64,000 bases of DNA from Bombardia bombarda (Eukaryota; Ascomycota; Sordariomycetes; Sordariales; Lasiosphaeriaceae): assembly GCA_030512295.1 (NCBI GenBank), contig JAULSR010000010.1:1054001-1118000 (forward strand), given 5' to 3'. Position numbers and translations under genes: made by a program. A model generated the notes under the pieces. It saw only the letters and a program-made list of their open reading frames with translations. It was not told the origin of the DNA and did not search any database. Of this stretch, positions 34,629 to 45,838 are shown one piece after another; position 1 is the first letter of the stretch; the number at the start of each line of letters is the position of its first letter.

Positions 34629-35947
34629 TCACTTCATCCACCATTCCATGTCCGGCTGCTGTCGCCCACCGCTGGTGGTAGTGCCCGTCTTGGCCCGATC
34701 TATATGGATTGTCCGGATGTGTCTCATCAGGTTGTCTAACCGCGAGCACCCTTCCTCTGCAAGCTTGCACCCCATGACAGGACAAATGAAGCTCTTCACC
34801 ACTTCGTCGTTTGAATATACGTGGGTATTTCTGATATGCCACATCAGAGTCTTGATGCCGGATCCGCCGCTCTCTATGACAAAGCAGCCGTCCACTGGGC
34901 AATGCCATGCACTCTTTGAGCTCGTTGCGTTGATAGGAGTGAAAGGGCCGATGTCCGCTGTTGATTGGTGAAATCTATTGTCTTTGGGCCGAGGGAGTTG
35001 CAGGGAGTGTGATCTGGCTCCTGCATACGCCACATTTGTATAATGGGTATTTGGGGAGAGATCAAAATCGCAGTCGGATAGTGGAGGGATGGAGGACAGG
35101 AGACTCGAATCAATACGACTGCTTGGTAGTTTGTAGTGGGTAAAATATCCATTCGCAGGGAATGCTGAAGGACTGTCTGCCAAGTCTTGCAACGATGATG
35201 ATGAAGCAAATAAGACTCTCGGCGTCCATGTAGTTGCACCTTGGGGACCCAGTTCATGGTCTGTGTGGTAGGATGGAGAGGCTGCACCACAAACGAGAAT
35301 CTGTGTGGAAACGATATGTTAGCCTTGTATAAGAGACTGAATCCAGTTGCCAATGTTCCCAACTTACAGGTGTATCCGGGCCATAGTCCGTCACGATGTC
35401 TTTTCTTTGGTGGTCTGCAACCTGGGAGATCTCAAGCTGATGGTCGTAGACCTGGTGGAGTGACGTTTGGCCGATGGACTCCAGACCATACATAGGTTGG
35501 CTCTTGATTATTGCCTCAGACGATTCTGTTGGTGTATGGTTAGGTAATGAGCCATGATGTAGGAAAAGTCGATCAGTGATATTAACGTGGTATCACCCAT
35601 AAACGCTAACCTATTTGTTGCAATGGCATGTTGTAGCGATGGGCATGTGTGATGTATGGCGTTGAAAGTTGGTTATCACCTCTGGCTAATAGTCCATTTG
35701 GATTTGAGTGATTTAGAAGAGATAGATCCATGCTAGACCTGTTGGGACTCCGGCTATCTTGGGAAAGGTCCTGAGTAAAGTGTTCCGGAGGAGAAGCAGG
35801 CAAGTAAAACTCATGTGGAGCAATGCCACCCTGGCGGAGATACTGTAGAACTCCCCGAGAGAGCCGATCATGGGTGATGTCCCCATCTTGGTTTGAACCT
35901 AGGAATGATCCATGTCCAATCGGGGCGTAATGGTGATAGTTCCACAT
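34629..35947 (-). CDS. Two-finger C2H2-type zinc protein, unrecognised family
   Basis: Exons 35947-35611, 35525-35368 and 35300-34629 give 388 aa with consistent phases. The first ~290 residues are low-complexity, Ser/His/Gln/Pro-rich and probably disordered. Two fingers lie near the C-terminus: CPVDGC with a long loop to WHIRNTH, and CPVMGC with loop to MRHIRTIH. Each has four residues between the cysteines and about 15 between the second Cys and first His, longer than the classical C2H2 loop. The chain ends 27 residues later. It could be a transcription factor or an RNA/protein-binding protein. The gene lies between a methyltransferase remnant and a hAT derivative. Confidence 0.75.
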
Positions 35948-36324
35948 GGTTCTTCAAAAAGTACACCAGACTAACATCCACGGCCCGGCAGCTAGACTCC
36001 AGATCCGATTGGGGTTGTCCTTTCTGTGGAAGTCACTTCGGAAAGTCAAAGTCCTCTGATGCCCTTGGTATTCCGTCGGGCAATGTTCCTATCAAGGTTC
36101 CGTTGATGTTCCAAGGATAAGGTCAACAAAAATAAGAAGTCGATTGCCAAAGTTCGAATCAATTAGCAAGGGTTGATGTTCTTGAGTATCGCGGATTGTG
36201 CGACCAATCGCAAAAGAAGACGTCGAGACTATCTGAAGAAGAAGATGGAAGCTCTGATTGAGAAAGGACTGAGGTTGAACTGAAGATCTTGCACCAAGGC
36301 CAAAAAGGAAAGAATGCAAGTAAT

Positions 36325-36342
36325 TAGGTAGGTAGGTAGGTA
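36325..36342. repeat. (TAGG)n microsatellite
   Basis: Four to five TAGG units, noncoding, about 380 bp upstream of the zinc-finger gene start. Confidence 0.85.
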
Positions 36343-36580
36343 TGCTGATATGAATAAGAAAATGATGGTATAAAATGAGGAGACGGCGACCGCTTAAGGA
36401 GCCACATGGTAAAGCTGATGGAGAAACGAAATCACGACGAATTGTTTCTAGATTGTTCGATTCACCAGAACTGGCGCATGTGCGCGCACATCGAGAGAGA
36501 CGCTATCTTCCTTGGTATCCAAGAATGAAATAGGGCGACATGCTTGCGATCAAGGACGAGGCGGACCTGGAACTCATCCA

Positions 36581-36617
36581 AGAAAATAAAGCGCATCAAA
36601 GAAAATAAAGCGCATCA
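36581..36617. repeat. Two-copy 19-bp tandem repeat
   Basis: The unit AGAAAATAAAGCGCATCA occurs at 36581 and again at 36600, noncoding. Confidence 0.85.
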
Positions 36618-37194
36618 CGTTGGAAAGGATTGGGAGCACCAAGCAGAAGGAACAGGGCGGAAATCTTAGTAGTGTTTGGACCACCACCCTTCAATTGCGC
36701 CTCTGTTGGCGGTAGGAGAAAGGACTGGGGAGGCCAGCTGTAGGAAATCTGCAGCCAGCTGCAACCGACATCTTGAAACCAGTAACTTGCAACCTCTCAG
36801 ATACAGCCAGCCCCAACGCTGGAGATCCCCGGCTGCCAAAATCAAATCGCACCAACTTTAATGGAGAGGATCCGCACGAGAGAAGAGTGTGGGGCTGGAT
36901 CGAGCCCAAAGAAGCACCTTTTGGACACCAAACTCGTTCACACTCTTTCCAGGTTATTTTTCGATGGGGGCCATGTCATCAATCGTACGGTCGTTGAAAG
37001 GCCAATCGACAGATGAAAGGCAGCCAATGATGGACCAAATGAATTAAGAAGCCCGATGCGAGCTGGGGATGGGATGCTCCAGACCACCTCCTACTCTCCT
37101 CCCCACATTTGTGAGCGAGAGGAGGAGGTGCTGCAGGAGGATCCATGTTGAGGAGGTAATGCCACCCTATCGCGTGGTTCAGCTGATACGATAC

Positions 37195-38105
37195 CCCGCC
37201 CCAGCGCTCCAAGTAAGCCAAGTAATTCAAGTTCAAGTAAGCCAATTCAAGTAAGCCAAGCCAAGTTGGCCCACAATTCAAGCAAATCAATTCAAATATT
37301 CGCTGTTGATTACTTACTTGGTTTGCAAGATGTGGGGCCAAATTTGGCCCAAAAAACCCACTTTTTACTGGGTTCCTGGCGCCGAAATCCCGACTTTCCC
37401 AGCAATCCTGTCGCCAGTCAGCCAAGTTAGCCACAACACCAAGACCCTGTCATTAAAGCCTGTTTTATTTACTTCGTGATGCCTGACCTTTCCGGCCAGC
37501 TTGACGGCTTCCGCGGCACCCCCGATAGCTCCCGAGTTTCCGAATTAATCGCGAGCGCCTTGACCGCAATAAACAACGCATTCCTCGCTGGATTAGCTCT
37601 TCCAGGAACGGGTTTTGCCCGAGGATGATATACTAAGCTGGTGGTTCCATAGACAACAACAGTTCCCTCGCTTGTCAAAGATGGCCTTTGACTTGTTGTC
37701 AATACCGGCGATGTCATCGGAATGCGAGAGGCTTTTCAGTGCGGCCAAGCCAGTTATTTCCACGCAGAGGCATTCACTCAAAGATAACTCCATCCACGCA
37801 CTGTTATACCTGCAGAGTTGGCATAGGAATAAAGTGGTTTGAGGGCAACTAGGCATACAGGCGCCTGGCTGCATCACCAAGTTGTTGACTCCCGAATCGG
37901 GTATTTTGGCTACAGCTCCCTTGAGCTCAGTCAGGCTCAAATCGCTCAAATAACGAATAAAATTTTGACTTCCAAAAAACGCACGCACGGGGCCCGAGCT
38001 TTTTTGTGGGTTAAAAGTGGAGAGAAAAAAATTCAAGTAAGTCAAGTATTTCAAGTATGCGGGCCAGATTTGACTTACTTGGCTTACTTGGAGCGCTGCC
38101 CGGGG
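37195..38105. mobile_element. Non-autonomous hAT-type DNA transposon derivative
   Basis: Inverted ends: the left begins CAGCGCTCCAAGTAAGCC at 37202 and the right carries the reverse complement ending at 38098; similarity continues a few CCCCG-like bases outward. Sub-terminal CAAGTAAG(C/T)CA motifs repeat several times near both ends in both orientations, as in hAT elements where transposase binds sub-terminally. The interior retains only the transposase C-terminus (37615-37842). I cannot define an 8-bp target-site duplication with confidence, so the outer boundaries are approximate. Confidence 0.75.
37615..37842 (+). pseudogene. hAT transposase C-terminal dimerisation segment
   Basis: About 75 codons: ILSWWF, LSKMAFDLLSIPAMSSECE, RLFSAAK and LLYLQSWH, the hallmark of the hAT dimerisation domain. 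There is no start or catalytic region upstream within the element; the frame is open a little upstream but not transposase-like. The element must rely on transposase from elsewhere to move. Confidence 0.85.
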
Positions 38106-38885
38106 CCCGCCCAAGCTTCGAAAAAATGCAGCCTGGGGATCCATTGGCCTACAGTGGCTAACCCAGCGAATATAGAAGCCAAGCAAAAAGAGAAAATAGA
38201 TATTTTCCTCACCTGGGATGGTAAGAGTACCTAGGCAACTGGGTAGCCCTCTATTTGGGTACAACTGGAAGGTACGATACAGCATGGCGCAATAAGGCTG
38301 GCAACAACCCCACCAATACCACCGCACAACTGGTCACTTCTAACTTGCTGGCTGTTGCAGCAGACGGCGGAAGGTGCGAGCCATGTTAGAACACTTGATA
38401 ATGGTCCGGCAATAGTGGGACTTGTTGCCTGAATCTCCAGACTTCTCCCAGTTGATGCCAAGCTGATCCAAGTAGGCTCTACACATCCACCCCTCCTCTC
38501 CTGCACCTCATGCATGTATTCATCCCTTGTGAGGTGCATTTTCATTGACATGTTCGTTCATTCCCGCCAACCATTGGCGCTTCGAGAGGCGCAGGGACTG
38601 CTTGCTCGTGGCTGAGACAGCTATTCCTGCTTCAATTGTCTCGAGGTCAACAAATAAAACACGAAAACCCAATCAGCTCAGCCACAGGCATCGATGTGGT
38701 TTGGTGTCTGCCAATTCGCCGTTTCGAGGCCTCCCAGCCTTGATTAGGCACACCTGGGCGACTCGAATTCGTCCGCTTGGTCCCATTCTCTCCGCTTTCC
38801 CATTCTGCAAAGGAAAGCGCCGACATCAACGAACAAAGTTCTACGCGAGCCCATCCAATTCTTGCCGCAAAGCAGCTAAATCAAT
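38106..38885. other. Intergenic, promoter of the ankyrin gene
   Basis: 780 bp between the hAT derivative and the ankyrin gene start; no gene seen. Confidence 0.6.
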
Positions 38886-41800
38886 ATGTTGAACCCTCGA
38901 GTTCCTTTTCGCAAGCGTCTCCGAGGCATCTTTCCAAAGCTCTTGTCGGATGGTGGTGAGGGCTCAGCTGAAGGGGAAGCTCGGTACGATGGGCTTAACG
39001 TTCAGCCCCTGGGTATACCAAGTGCCGCCAGTCCTTTGGGAACCTCGGCGGTATCGCTGGGCGGAGAAGGAACACTGGGAATTGGCACAAGCGGAAGTTC
39101 TGGATCTCCTGCGCCTGACGCGCCGGAGGGTTCCAATTATCGTGCATGGATAGGTGCGTCGTCTTCTTTGGTGCTTGTGCTCAGGTGGTGGTGATCTGTG
39201 ATGTAGGCATTTTTGTGCTAACATGGGCTTAGGAGACTCGCAAACATTGCAGCGAAGTTTTACCCTGCCGCTACAATCGTCCTTGGCCTCGTGTCCTTGA
39301 GTGCAGAAGCCGCATCGTTCTTGCCATTGAAGATAGCTGCAAATGGGCTGCAGCAGGTGATTGTGCTTGCGACAAAAATACATGACCGATCGGAGGACGT
39401 CCTCTGCCAGCTCGAGCTTCTTACCGATTACGGACCATTTCTCGACAATCTCCGCGAACTTGTCAACAACTTCCGACTCTTGGAAATAGCAACCGACTTT
39501 TTTATTGCCATGATGGATTTTTTGCGCAAGAGCCTTGATTATCTCGACAAGTGGGCGGTGATGAAGCTTATTGACGAGTCATGGGAGGAAAGTAAGAAAG
39601 CTCTCGAACTGAGTCGGAAACGGCTTGACGGACAGGTTCAAAGGGACATGCAAATTTCATTTTTTAACTGGATTGAACAAGAGTCCAACAGCCGGGTGAT
39701 CTCGTTCCTCTCGACGGATCTTTCGCATAGAGGGAAGCAACACCATTATCGGGAGCATTCTATGCCCCATACAGGCCAATGGGTCCTGGATAATGAGATT
39801 TTCAAGCGGTGGCAGACTCTGTCTGCAAAGGCAGTACTATGCTGTGTTGGCTTACGTGAGTTATCCATGGCCCCATCCGCTGATGTCAATTGTGGTGCCC
39901 AATTACTAACATGGTTACCTACCTTGATCAGCTGGTGCTGGCAAGACTTATATTGCGTAAGTCATGGCCTTCCGTTCAGTATTTACATTCGTGACTAATC
40001 TTGGTTTACAGATCGCGAATTATCACCCATCTTGAAGACTCGCGCAATGGGCAATTATTTGCAAACCCGAGAGCCAAAGTCGGTATCGCGTACTTGTATT
40101 GCAGTATCGACAACGAAGCACTGCAGACCACTATTGGTTTCATATCAAGCATCGCCAGGCAACTTGTCGAAACACCCGTTACGCGACCTAATTCGGTAAT
40201 GAAGGAGGCGGAGAGCTTTCGTAAACAACATTCAGGACGGCCTGCCAGATTGTCGGACTATGTCGAGCTCATTAAAAGCCTGCTTTGTCATCTGGATGAC
40301 GCCCTCGTCGTTGTCGATGCGTTGGATGAGTGCTCTGAATATGATCAGAACAATATCAAGGTCCGTGAATCCTTGGTCAATCTTTCGTTGCGTTCCAACG
40401 AACATGGCGACACAGTATTGCACTTGGCAGCTGAGGCAGGACATATTGATATCGTCAATCTTTTGCTTGATCCTCCGATCAGTTTTGATGTCAATGCGAC
40501 GGCTTTCAATAGGAAGACAGTCTTGGACCTTGCTGTAGCTCAAGATAATGCAGCTATGGTGGCCAACTTGTTAAACCGTGGCGCCAATCCAAATTGGCAT
40601 GACCCGTTTGGTGATTCACCACTTATGACCGCCGCCCACTTAGGAGCTCAAGAAATAGCAGGTTATCTCATCGATGCCAATGCCAGGGTAGAGCAACAAG
40701 GTACAAGTTTCCTCGGTCCATTACTCCTTGCCACAGGAAATGGGCACGCGGGAATAGTTAAATTGCTCCTTGATCGGGGTGTAAACCCCGAGTTCGAGAA
40801 GGATAACAAAGGGAAAACAGCGTTTCATTACGCGGCGCACAACGGTTCCGAAAGATGCATGGTAGAGTTGCTTTTACGTGGTAATTCTTGCAATATGAAA
40901 GATGTTTATGGGTGGACGCCCTTGCACCTCGCAGTATGGAAGGAGCATGTCACTATTCAGCGTCTCCTACTGAAGCAAGGCGCCGATGCTAAGGCAAGAG
41001 ATCATCGCGGTCTCACGCCAATACATCTAGCATGTATTCGAGAAAGCGACACAGCAGTGAATGCATTGCTGAATGAATTTGGCGATAAAGGGTGGAATGT
41101 GAAGAGGGCACAGGAGTGGGCACATAACAAGAAAAGCACGGGCGAGGATAATAAGTTTATATTCACGTATCAGAGTGAACAACGTAGGAGATATTATCCT
41201 ACGGCATCCCCTCTGTTTATGGCAATATATTTGGGGCGAATTGACAGGGTACGAGCTTTACTTTCGCAGGGCCTTGATGTCAACGATGATGGGGAAGGAG
41301 AAAGATTGAAACCCCTTGAAGTGGCTGCCTTTAGTGGACGCGATCCAATCATCAAGCTTCTACTCGACAATGGCGCTGATATCAACGGACGCGACGGATT
41401 TAACAATATGGCTCTTCACGCTGCCTGCGTCGGACATAGCCTCCATAGTACGATTCACATATTGTTGGATAACAGGGCGGATGTCAATGCGGTAAACGAC
41501 AACGGGGTGTCTCCACTCCTTTTTGCTGCCTCTAATGGCAAGGTTCGGATTGTCCAAATTTTGATTAACGCAGGAGCTAACATAAACTTGGCACCATTTA
41601 ACAAAGTACATCCCCTTCATTCGGCAGCTGCTTGTGGGTTCAATCAGGTGGCGAAACTTCTTATACGTGCTGGGGCTGATATCGAAGCATTGGATGACAA
41701 GGGATGGACACCGTTAGCACGTGCGGTTCGCTATAAAAGGCCAGCAGTCGTCAGCATGTTACTCAGGCGGAGAGCCAAGATTGATACTCGAAATAATCGT

Positions 41801-42286
41801 GGGGACACACCGTTGTCGTTAGCGCGATATGTGGGATGCCAAACGATTCAAAGATTGTTAGAAGACGAACAGGAGCTTGGGCCCGAGGACGATGAAGAAT
41901 ACCAGGAGCTGCCTCTGGAGAGTTTTTTGGGGGAGAATGAACAGCATGACGAATGTCAGAGTTGCAAAGACAGGGAGGAAAGGGAATGGGTGGATGAGAC
42001 TGATGACGACAGCGAAGACTGCAGAGATGGAACGGATGACCAGGAAAATCTGATGGGTACGATGAGATGGATAAGTCTCACACCTGTGAGATTGGTCAGA
42101 TTGACCAGAATGAGTACGGCTAGGACGGCAAGAAGACATCCGAGCTGCAACTGGAGGGTGACGGCGGTAGTAGAGACCCATCGATTGGGAGTCATTCAGA
42201 AGAAAATACAGTTTGAGGCAAATTTAGTGGGGTTGAGGGAGTTGAAGGGGATTCAAGTAGGCATCACGCAGGACTTCTCTTACTAA
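38886..42286 (+). CDS. NACHT-ankyrin NLR-like protein with truncated NACHT
   Basis: Exons 38886-39153, 39253-39855, 39932-39956 (25 nt) and 40012-42286 give 1056 aa. The N-terminus is a Gly/Ser-rich stretch followed by a helical domain (PLKIAANGLQQ, SLDYLDKW). TGQWVLDNEIFKRW leads into the P-loop GLPGAGKTYIA, which is coded across exon 2 and the 25-nt exon 3. A Walker B motif ALVVVDALDEC lies near residue 400. Normally several hundred residues of NACHT, winged-helix and linker follow; here ankyrin repeats begin about 25 residues later. Some 13-14 repeats (about 430-920) include one interrupted by a ~50-residue insert (QEWAHNKKS region). The tail is acidic with CQSC, then turns basic from about 42055, possibly after a frameshift. 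It could work as an ankyrin scaffold, but probably not as a normal NTPase switch. Confidence 0.85.
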
Positions 42287-43466
42287 AGCAGCTGTCGGTG
42301 CTATATTTGCATTAAGAGGAGGGGATTCTGGGTAGGAATATGCAGCGGATGCAGCGAGCACCAAACCACCACACATCGGATAGCATCTGGGTTCTTAGTA
42401 CGTCATATTGGTAGGAAGTGGCCTTTAGTTTTGTGGTAGCAATGATGGGCATGAACAAGAAATTTATAGTCTAGAAATAAAAGTAAAACTTGGCAGTTCA
42501 ACAGACCGCAATCAGTTAGCTGACGATCATGCTGACATAGGTTCAAGTAGTAGTACTACCACAACCAGTCTACCCATCACTCAGTCTCTTCTGCACCAGT
42601 GGCATTCTTACGTCCACTTCTCGAAAAGCTCCTCTACACTTGTCCTCTGTCAATATGGACACAATACTGTACAACAACCACACTTCAAGTTTATGATATG
42701 CCTAACATGAGTGTCCATGTAACCCCACCCAGCATCAATTCCCATATAATCCGTGGTTGACCTAACGCGAAATCTGCCCATAATTATATGCTTCAGTCAT
42801 GAATGAATAAGATACTTAAGATAGGTGTTTTCCCTAACAATTACCTACCCAGCAGTCTGTCTCTTATTACTACATTAGAGCTCACATAACCACGCACGCA
42901 CGAGTCTTGTCGCTTCGCAACACGTCGCCTACACCCGCCTGGAAAGCCGCGTCTGCCAACCAATACTTCATGCCTCGGTGTTGGTGGCTGAATCTTATCA
43001 GACCTGCTACTAACAGCATTGGCTAATCTCCCAACCGGAGCGAGACAACTCCGAACCTCCTTGCTCTCATCGTCCTCACAAACGGGATGGAAAGTAAGTA
43101 TCTGTCATATCGTTTTCGTCCTGCGCATCGATTTGGTAACAGTAATAGCAATTTTGCTGCGGCTTCTGTTTCTGCGACTCATTGTTTGTCGTTCCGTTGT
43201 TCCCACAGCTGTGGCGGCAGTAGAGATAGTGCCGAACCAGCTCTTTCCGGCGGATATCAACTGTAGCTTGTCGGCTGCAGACGATGAATTAGCTGCTGCT
43301 GTTGTGGTACCCAGCTGAAGCGCGCCGTGGCGCTCGACAATAGCACTAGTAGCATTACCGTCAGCAGATGCAGTGAACGGTATCGTGTAGTCTACGGCGT
43401 GGGACGATGTGTGTTTGTCTATGATAGCAGCAGCAGCAGCGGAAACGATAATGACAGCCGCAGATT
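42287..43466. other. Intergenic; possible short spliced transcript, not called
   Basis: No firm gene. Around 43000-43215 the plus strand shows CTACTAACAG followed by about 80 bp with a presequence-like reading (RQLRTSLLSSSSQ), then GTAAGT and a CCCACAG. The frames after the join stop at once, so I do not call a gene. It could be a spliced leader or a small unrecognised gene. Confidence 0.45.
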
Positions 43467-44021
43467 CTAGTTATGGAGCAAGTTGCTCGCTCTTCTGGGT
43501 CTTTGTCCATGGCATCTGAAACATTCTGATAACGCGGCGGCGTCCTTGTCGTTTGAATGCCTAATCAATGGTGCATTTGGCCATTTGTATTCTTTGAGAG
43601 TTTGGGTGATGTTGCCAGCCCAGCTGTGGATGATAATGTGCGAATAGAATCCCGGATTCGGGTGCCCAAGGTGGATTTTGATGCTTTGCGTTGCGCGTTT
43701 TCTTGTTGGCAGGGAGGGTGGCGGTTCATGTCCAGCTTGCGGTGGCGGCTGAGGGGGCATGGAAGGGGTAACAGTTGTAGCATCGGTACGAGTCGATACA
43801 TTGATGGGAGTGAAGGCATTGATGGGAGTGAAAGCAGAGCCAGGAGTGGAAGTAGGGGCAAGGGCAGGATCGGCAGCCTGATACGGCTCTCTCTGAGTCG
43901 CTTTCTCGATTCTCGCTCCAAGTCTTGGGTACTTGGCTCTGGCCGCGGTGAGTGCTTCTGAGAGCGAACTGCCTAGATATGCCAGAACGCTGGATGGCAT
44001 GGGCTGGGCGCGATTGGTCAT
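43467..44021 (-). CDS. Doubtful ORF, Pro/Thr-rich hypothetical protein
   Basis: Open for 184 codons from an ATG at 44021. The first 40 residues look protein-like (SSVLAYLGSSLSEALTAARAKYPRLGARIEKA); the middle is Pro/Thr-rich with a short tandem duplication AFTPIN-AFTPIN. No domain is recognised. An overlapping plus-strand ORF exists over the same bases. The 3' part may be intronic or untranslated. Confidence 0.35.
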   Translation of the reverse strand: MTNRAQPMPSSVLAYLGSSLSEALTAARAKYPRLGARIEKATQREPYQAADPALAPTSTPGSAFTPINAFTPINVSTRTDATTVTPSMPPQPPPQAGHEPPPSLPTRKRATQSIKIHLGHPNPGFYSHIIIHSWAGNITQTLKEYKWPNAPLIRHSNDKDAAALSECFRCHGQRPRRASNLLHN

Positions 44022-45394
44022 GATGCGATTCGAAGTGGTGCGCAGAGAGAGTGACGAGAGAGGCGGCAGGATCACCCACGAGTAGAGAAAAGGAAAACAA
44101 GTAAAGAAAGCTTCGGGCGTTTTCTACCTGCGGGGTAAATATTTTGGTCTGAAGTCCGAATTTTAAACAATCTCTGCACTGCCTGGCCTTGGCACAGTGT
44201 TTCGTGGACGAGACCCGACGGCGTGAACTTGGAGGACATACTGCGATAACAACTTTCAACCATATCAGCCCTCAAAGTTACTCGAGTTGTTTATGGTCCT
44301 CGACCGGAAGTCTTCTTGCTAATCAGCAGTATAGTACGAGTGAGGGAAGGAGGCTCTTGTCGAAGACACCCGCTAAGCCGCCGCGACAAACAACATCAAG
44401 CTCGCCACCACGTGAAGTCCCAAAGACAAGTGCAAGTGAGATATGATATCTTCAAATTGTACGTGAACACACCTCTACATGGGTATCTATATCCATATAT
44501 ACATGACCCCTCTCGTCTTCCCTCCCCTACTCACTACCCAGGCATCAGGGGATTCCCTTTCCTCAGTTCCCGGCCCACCTGAACACACACACACACACGC
44601 ACTTGGCTATTACCCCCAATCCCAAGACACCACAGTGCAATGTGCTGTGGTGTGCAACCAGGCGCAAGATCGCCAAGAAGCTCCCGCCTTCTCCCTCTTT
44701 CTCTCCAAATACCACCACCATCTCATAATTACAAAGTCAAATACACAAAAAGGTGCTACCGGCAAGCTAGCAAGCACTGCAGCTGCCGGTCAACACCCAA
44801 AACAGTCGTCGTTATATACACCAACCCCATTGCCCATCCTCCCTCACTCGCGATGGGCGCCGCACGTACCACACAGGCATGTCTGCCTCCCTGGTTCCCC
44901 GCGTGCGTAATGTTCCTCCAAACCCAGCCGACCAGGTCGCTGCCCCAAAGAAAGTAGTTTAAAAAAGAGTCATCAATGAGTGTGAGAAAAGTAAGTGTGT
45001 AAAAAAAAAAAAACATATCCAACGTAGATACGAGAGATGGTATGTGTGTTGTTGCGTCATGCATGAAATAAGTGTGTAATCGCTCCGCCGCCCGTTCTAA
45101 ACCCTTTCTAACCGAGATGAGGGAAAGATGAAACGCTTTTGGTAGTCACCGATTCGTTGATAGTTTTCGAGCGCGCACAAGATCGGTCGATCGATCGATC
45201 GGGGAAAGACGGTTCGCGATGCACCGCACCGCTTTTGTCGCTTCACCGACTCCAGCTTTTTTCGAATTCAGAGAGAAGAGCTGCCCGCCTACCGCCCTTG
45301 TTGCACGCACCAAAAGCTTCATTCATTATGGCCCCTCCCCCGGGGGGCATGTATGCGTAACCCAATTGGCCGTCAGCTACCCGCAAGAGCACGC
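44022..45394. other. Intergenic region
   Basis: No supported gene in 1.4 kb. It contains an (AC)n tract at 44583-44597, a poly-A run near 45001 and a GATC-repeat at 45186-45201. Confidence 0.55.
44583..44597. repeat. (AC)n microsatellite
   Basis: About seven AC units, noncoding. Confidence 0.85.
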
Positions 45395-45838
45395 TCACCG
45401 CCGGGCGCCAAAGCTCGAGCGGCCTTGCGTTGTCCACTCTGAAGATGTTGGGGATTCTGGCTGCTGTGTGTGTGCGCGTGCGGGGGACGTCGCCTTGGAC
45501 ATGGAACCGCCGAAGCCGGGCATCGAGGACCAGCGGTTGAGGCGCTTCTGTGCCTTTGTCTGCTCGACCGAGGAGGATGGCAGGGGCGTGGGGAGGTCGT
45601 CGGTTGTCTGGCTCTGGGTGGGCGGTGGCGGTGGCGGTGCTGTGCGGGAGGAGTTGTTTGTCCTGCTCGTGTTGGCTGAGGAGCCGGTGGTGTTGGGAGA
45701 GTTGTAGATGTACTCGCCGTCGACGTAGACGGCGTTGGAGACAAAGGTGGAGCGGCGATTGCGGCGGCGGGTGTAGCGCTGCTCGAGCCGGAAGAGCTCG
45801 ATCTTTGCTTGGATGCGATCCAAGAGGTTGAGGCCCAT
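45395..45838 (-). CDS. Small conserved-looking hypothetical protein
   Basis: Single exon, 147 aa. The N-terminus is compact and looks conserved: MGLNLLDRIQAKIELFRLE, then RYTRRRNRRSTFVSN and VYVDGEYIYN. The rest is disordered, with poly-Asn/Ser, a PPPPPPP run and Ser/Pro-rich sequence, ending SSFGARR. I have an impression of similar proteins in other Sordariomycetes but know no function. A basic amphipathic N-terminal helix plus disordered tail would fit a peripheral membrane or cytoskeletal adaptor, which is only a guess. The start ATG is the first in frame; a G/T-rich run lies just upstream. Confidence 0.65.
   Translation of the reverse strand: MGLNLLDRIQAKIELFRLEQRYTRRRNRRSTFVSNAVYVDGEYIYNSPNTTGSSANTSRTNNSSRTAPPPPPPTQSQTTDDLPTPLPSSSVEQTKAQKRLNRWSSMPGFGGSMSKATSPARAHTQQPESPTSSEWTTQGRSSFGARR

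Larger units (their letters stand above)
35948..37194. other. Intergenic region with short simple repeats
   Basis: No gene seen in 1.25 kb. It holds a (TAGG)n tract and a 19-bp tandem duplication, listed separately, and abuts the hAT element. Confidence 0.6.

Noticed and set aside
43019..43318. 99-codon plus-strand ORF with possible introns
   Set aside because: A good donor, acceptor and branch site occur, but the joined frame stops immediately and no domain is visible.
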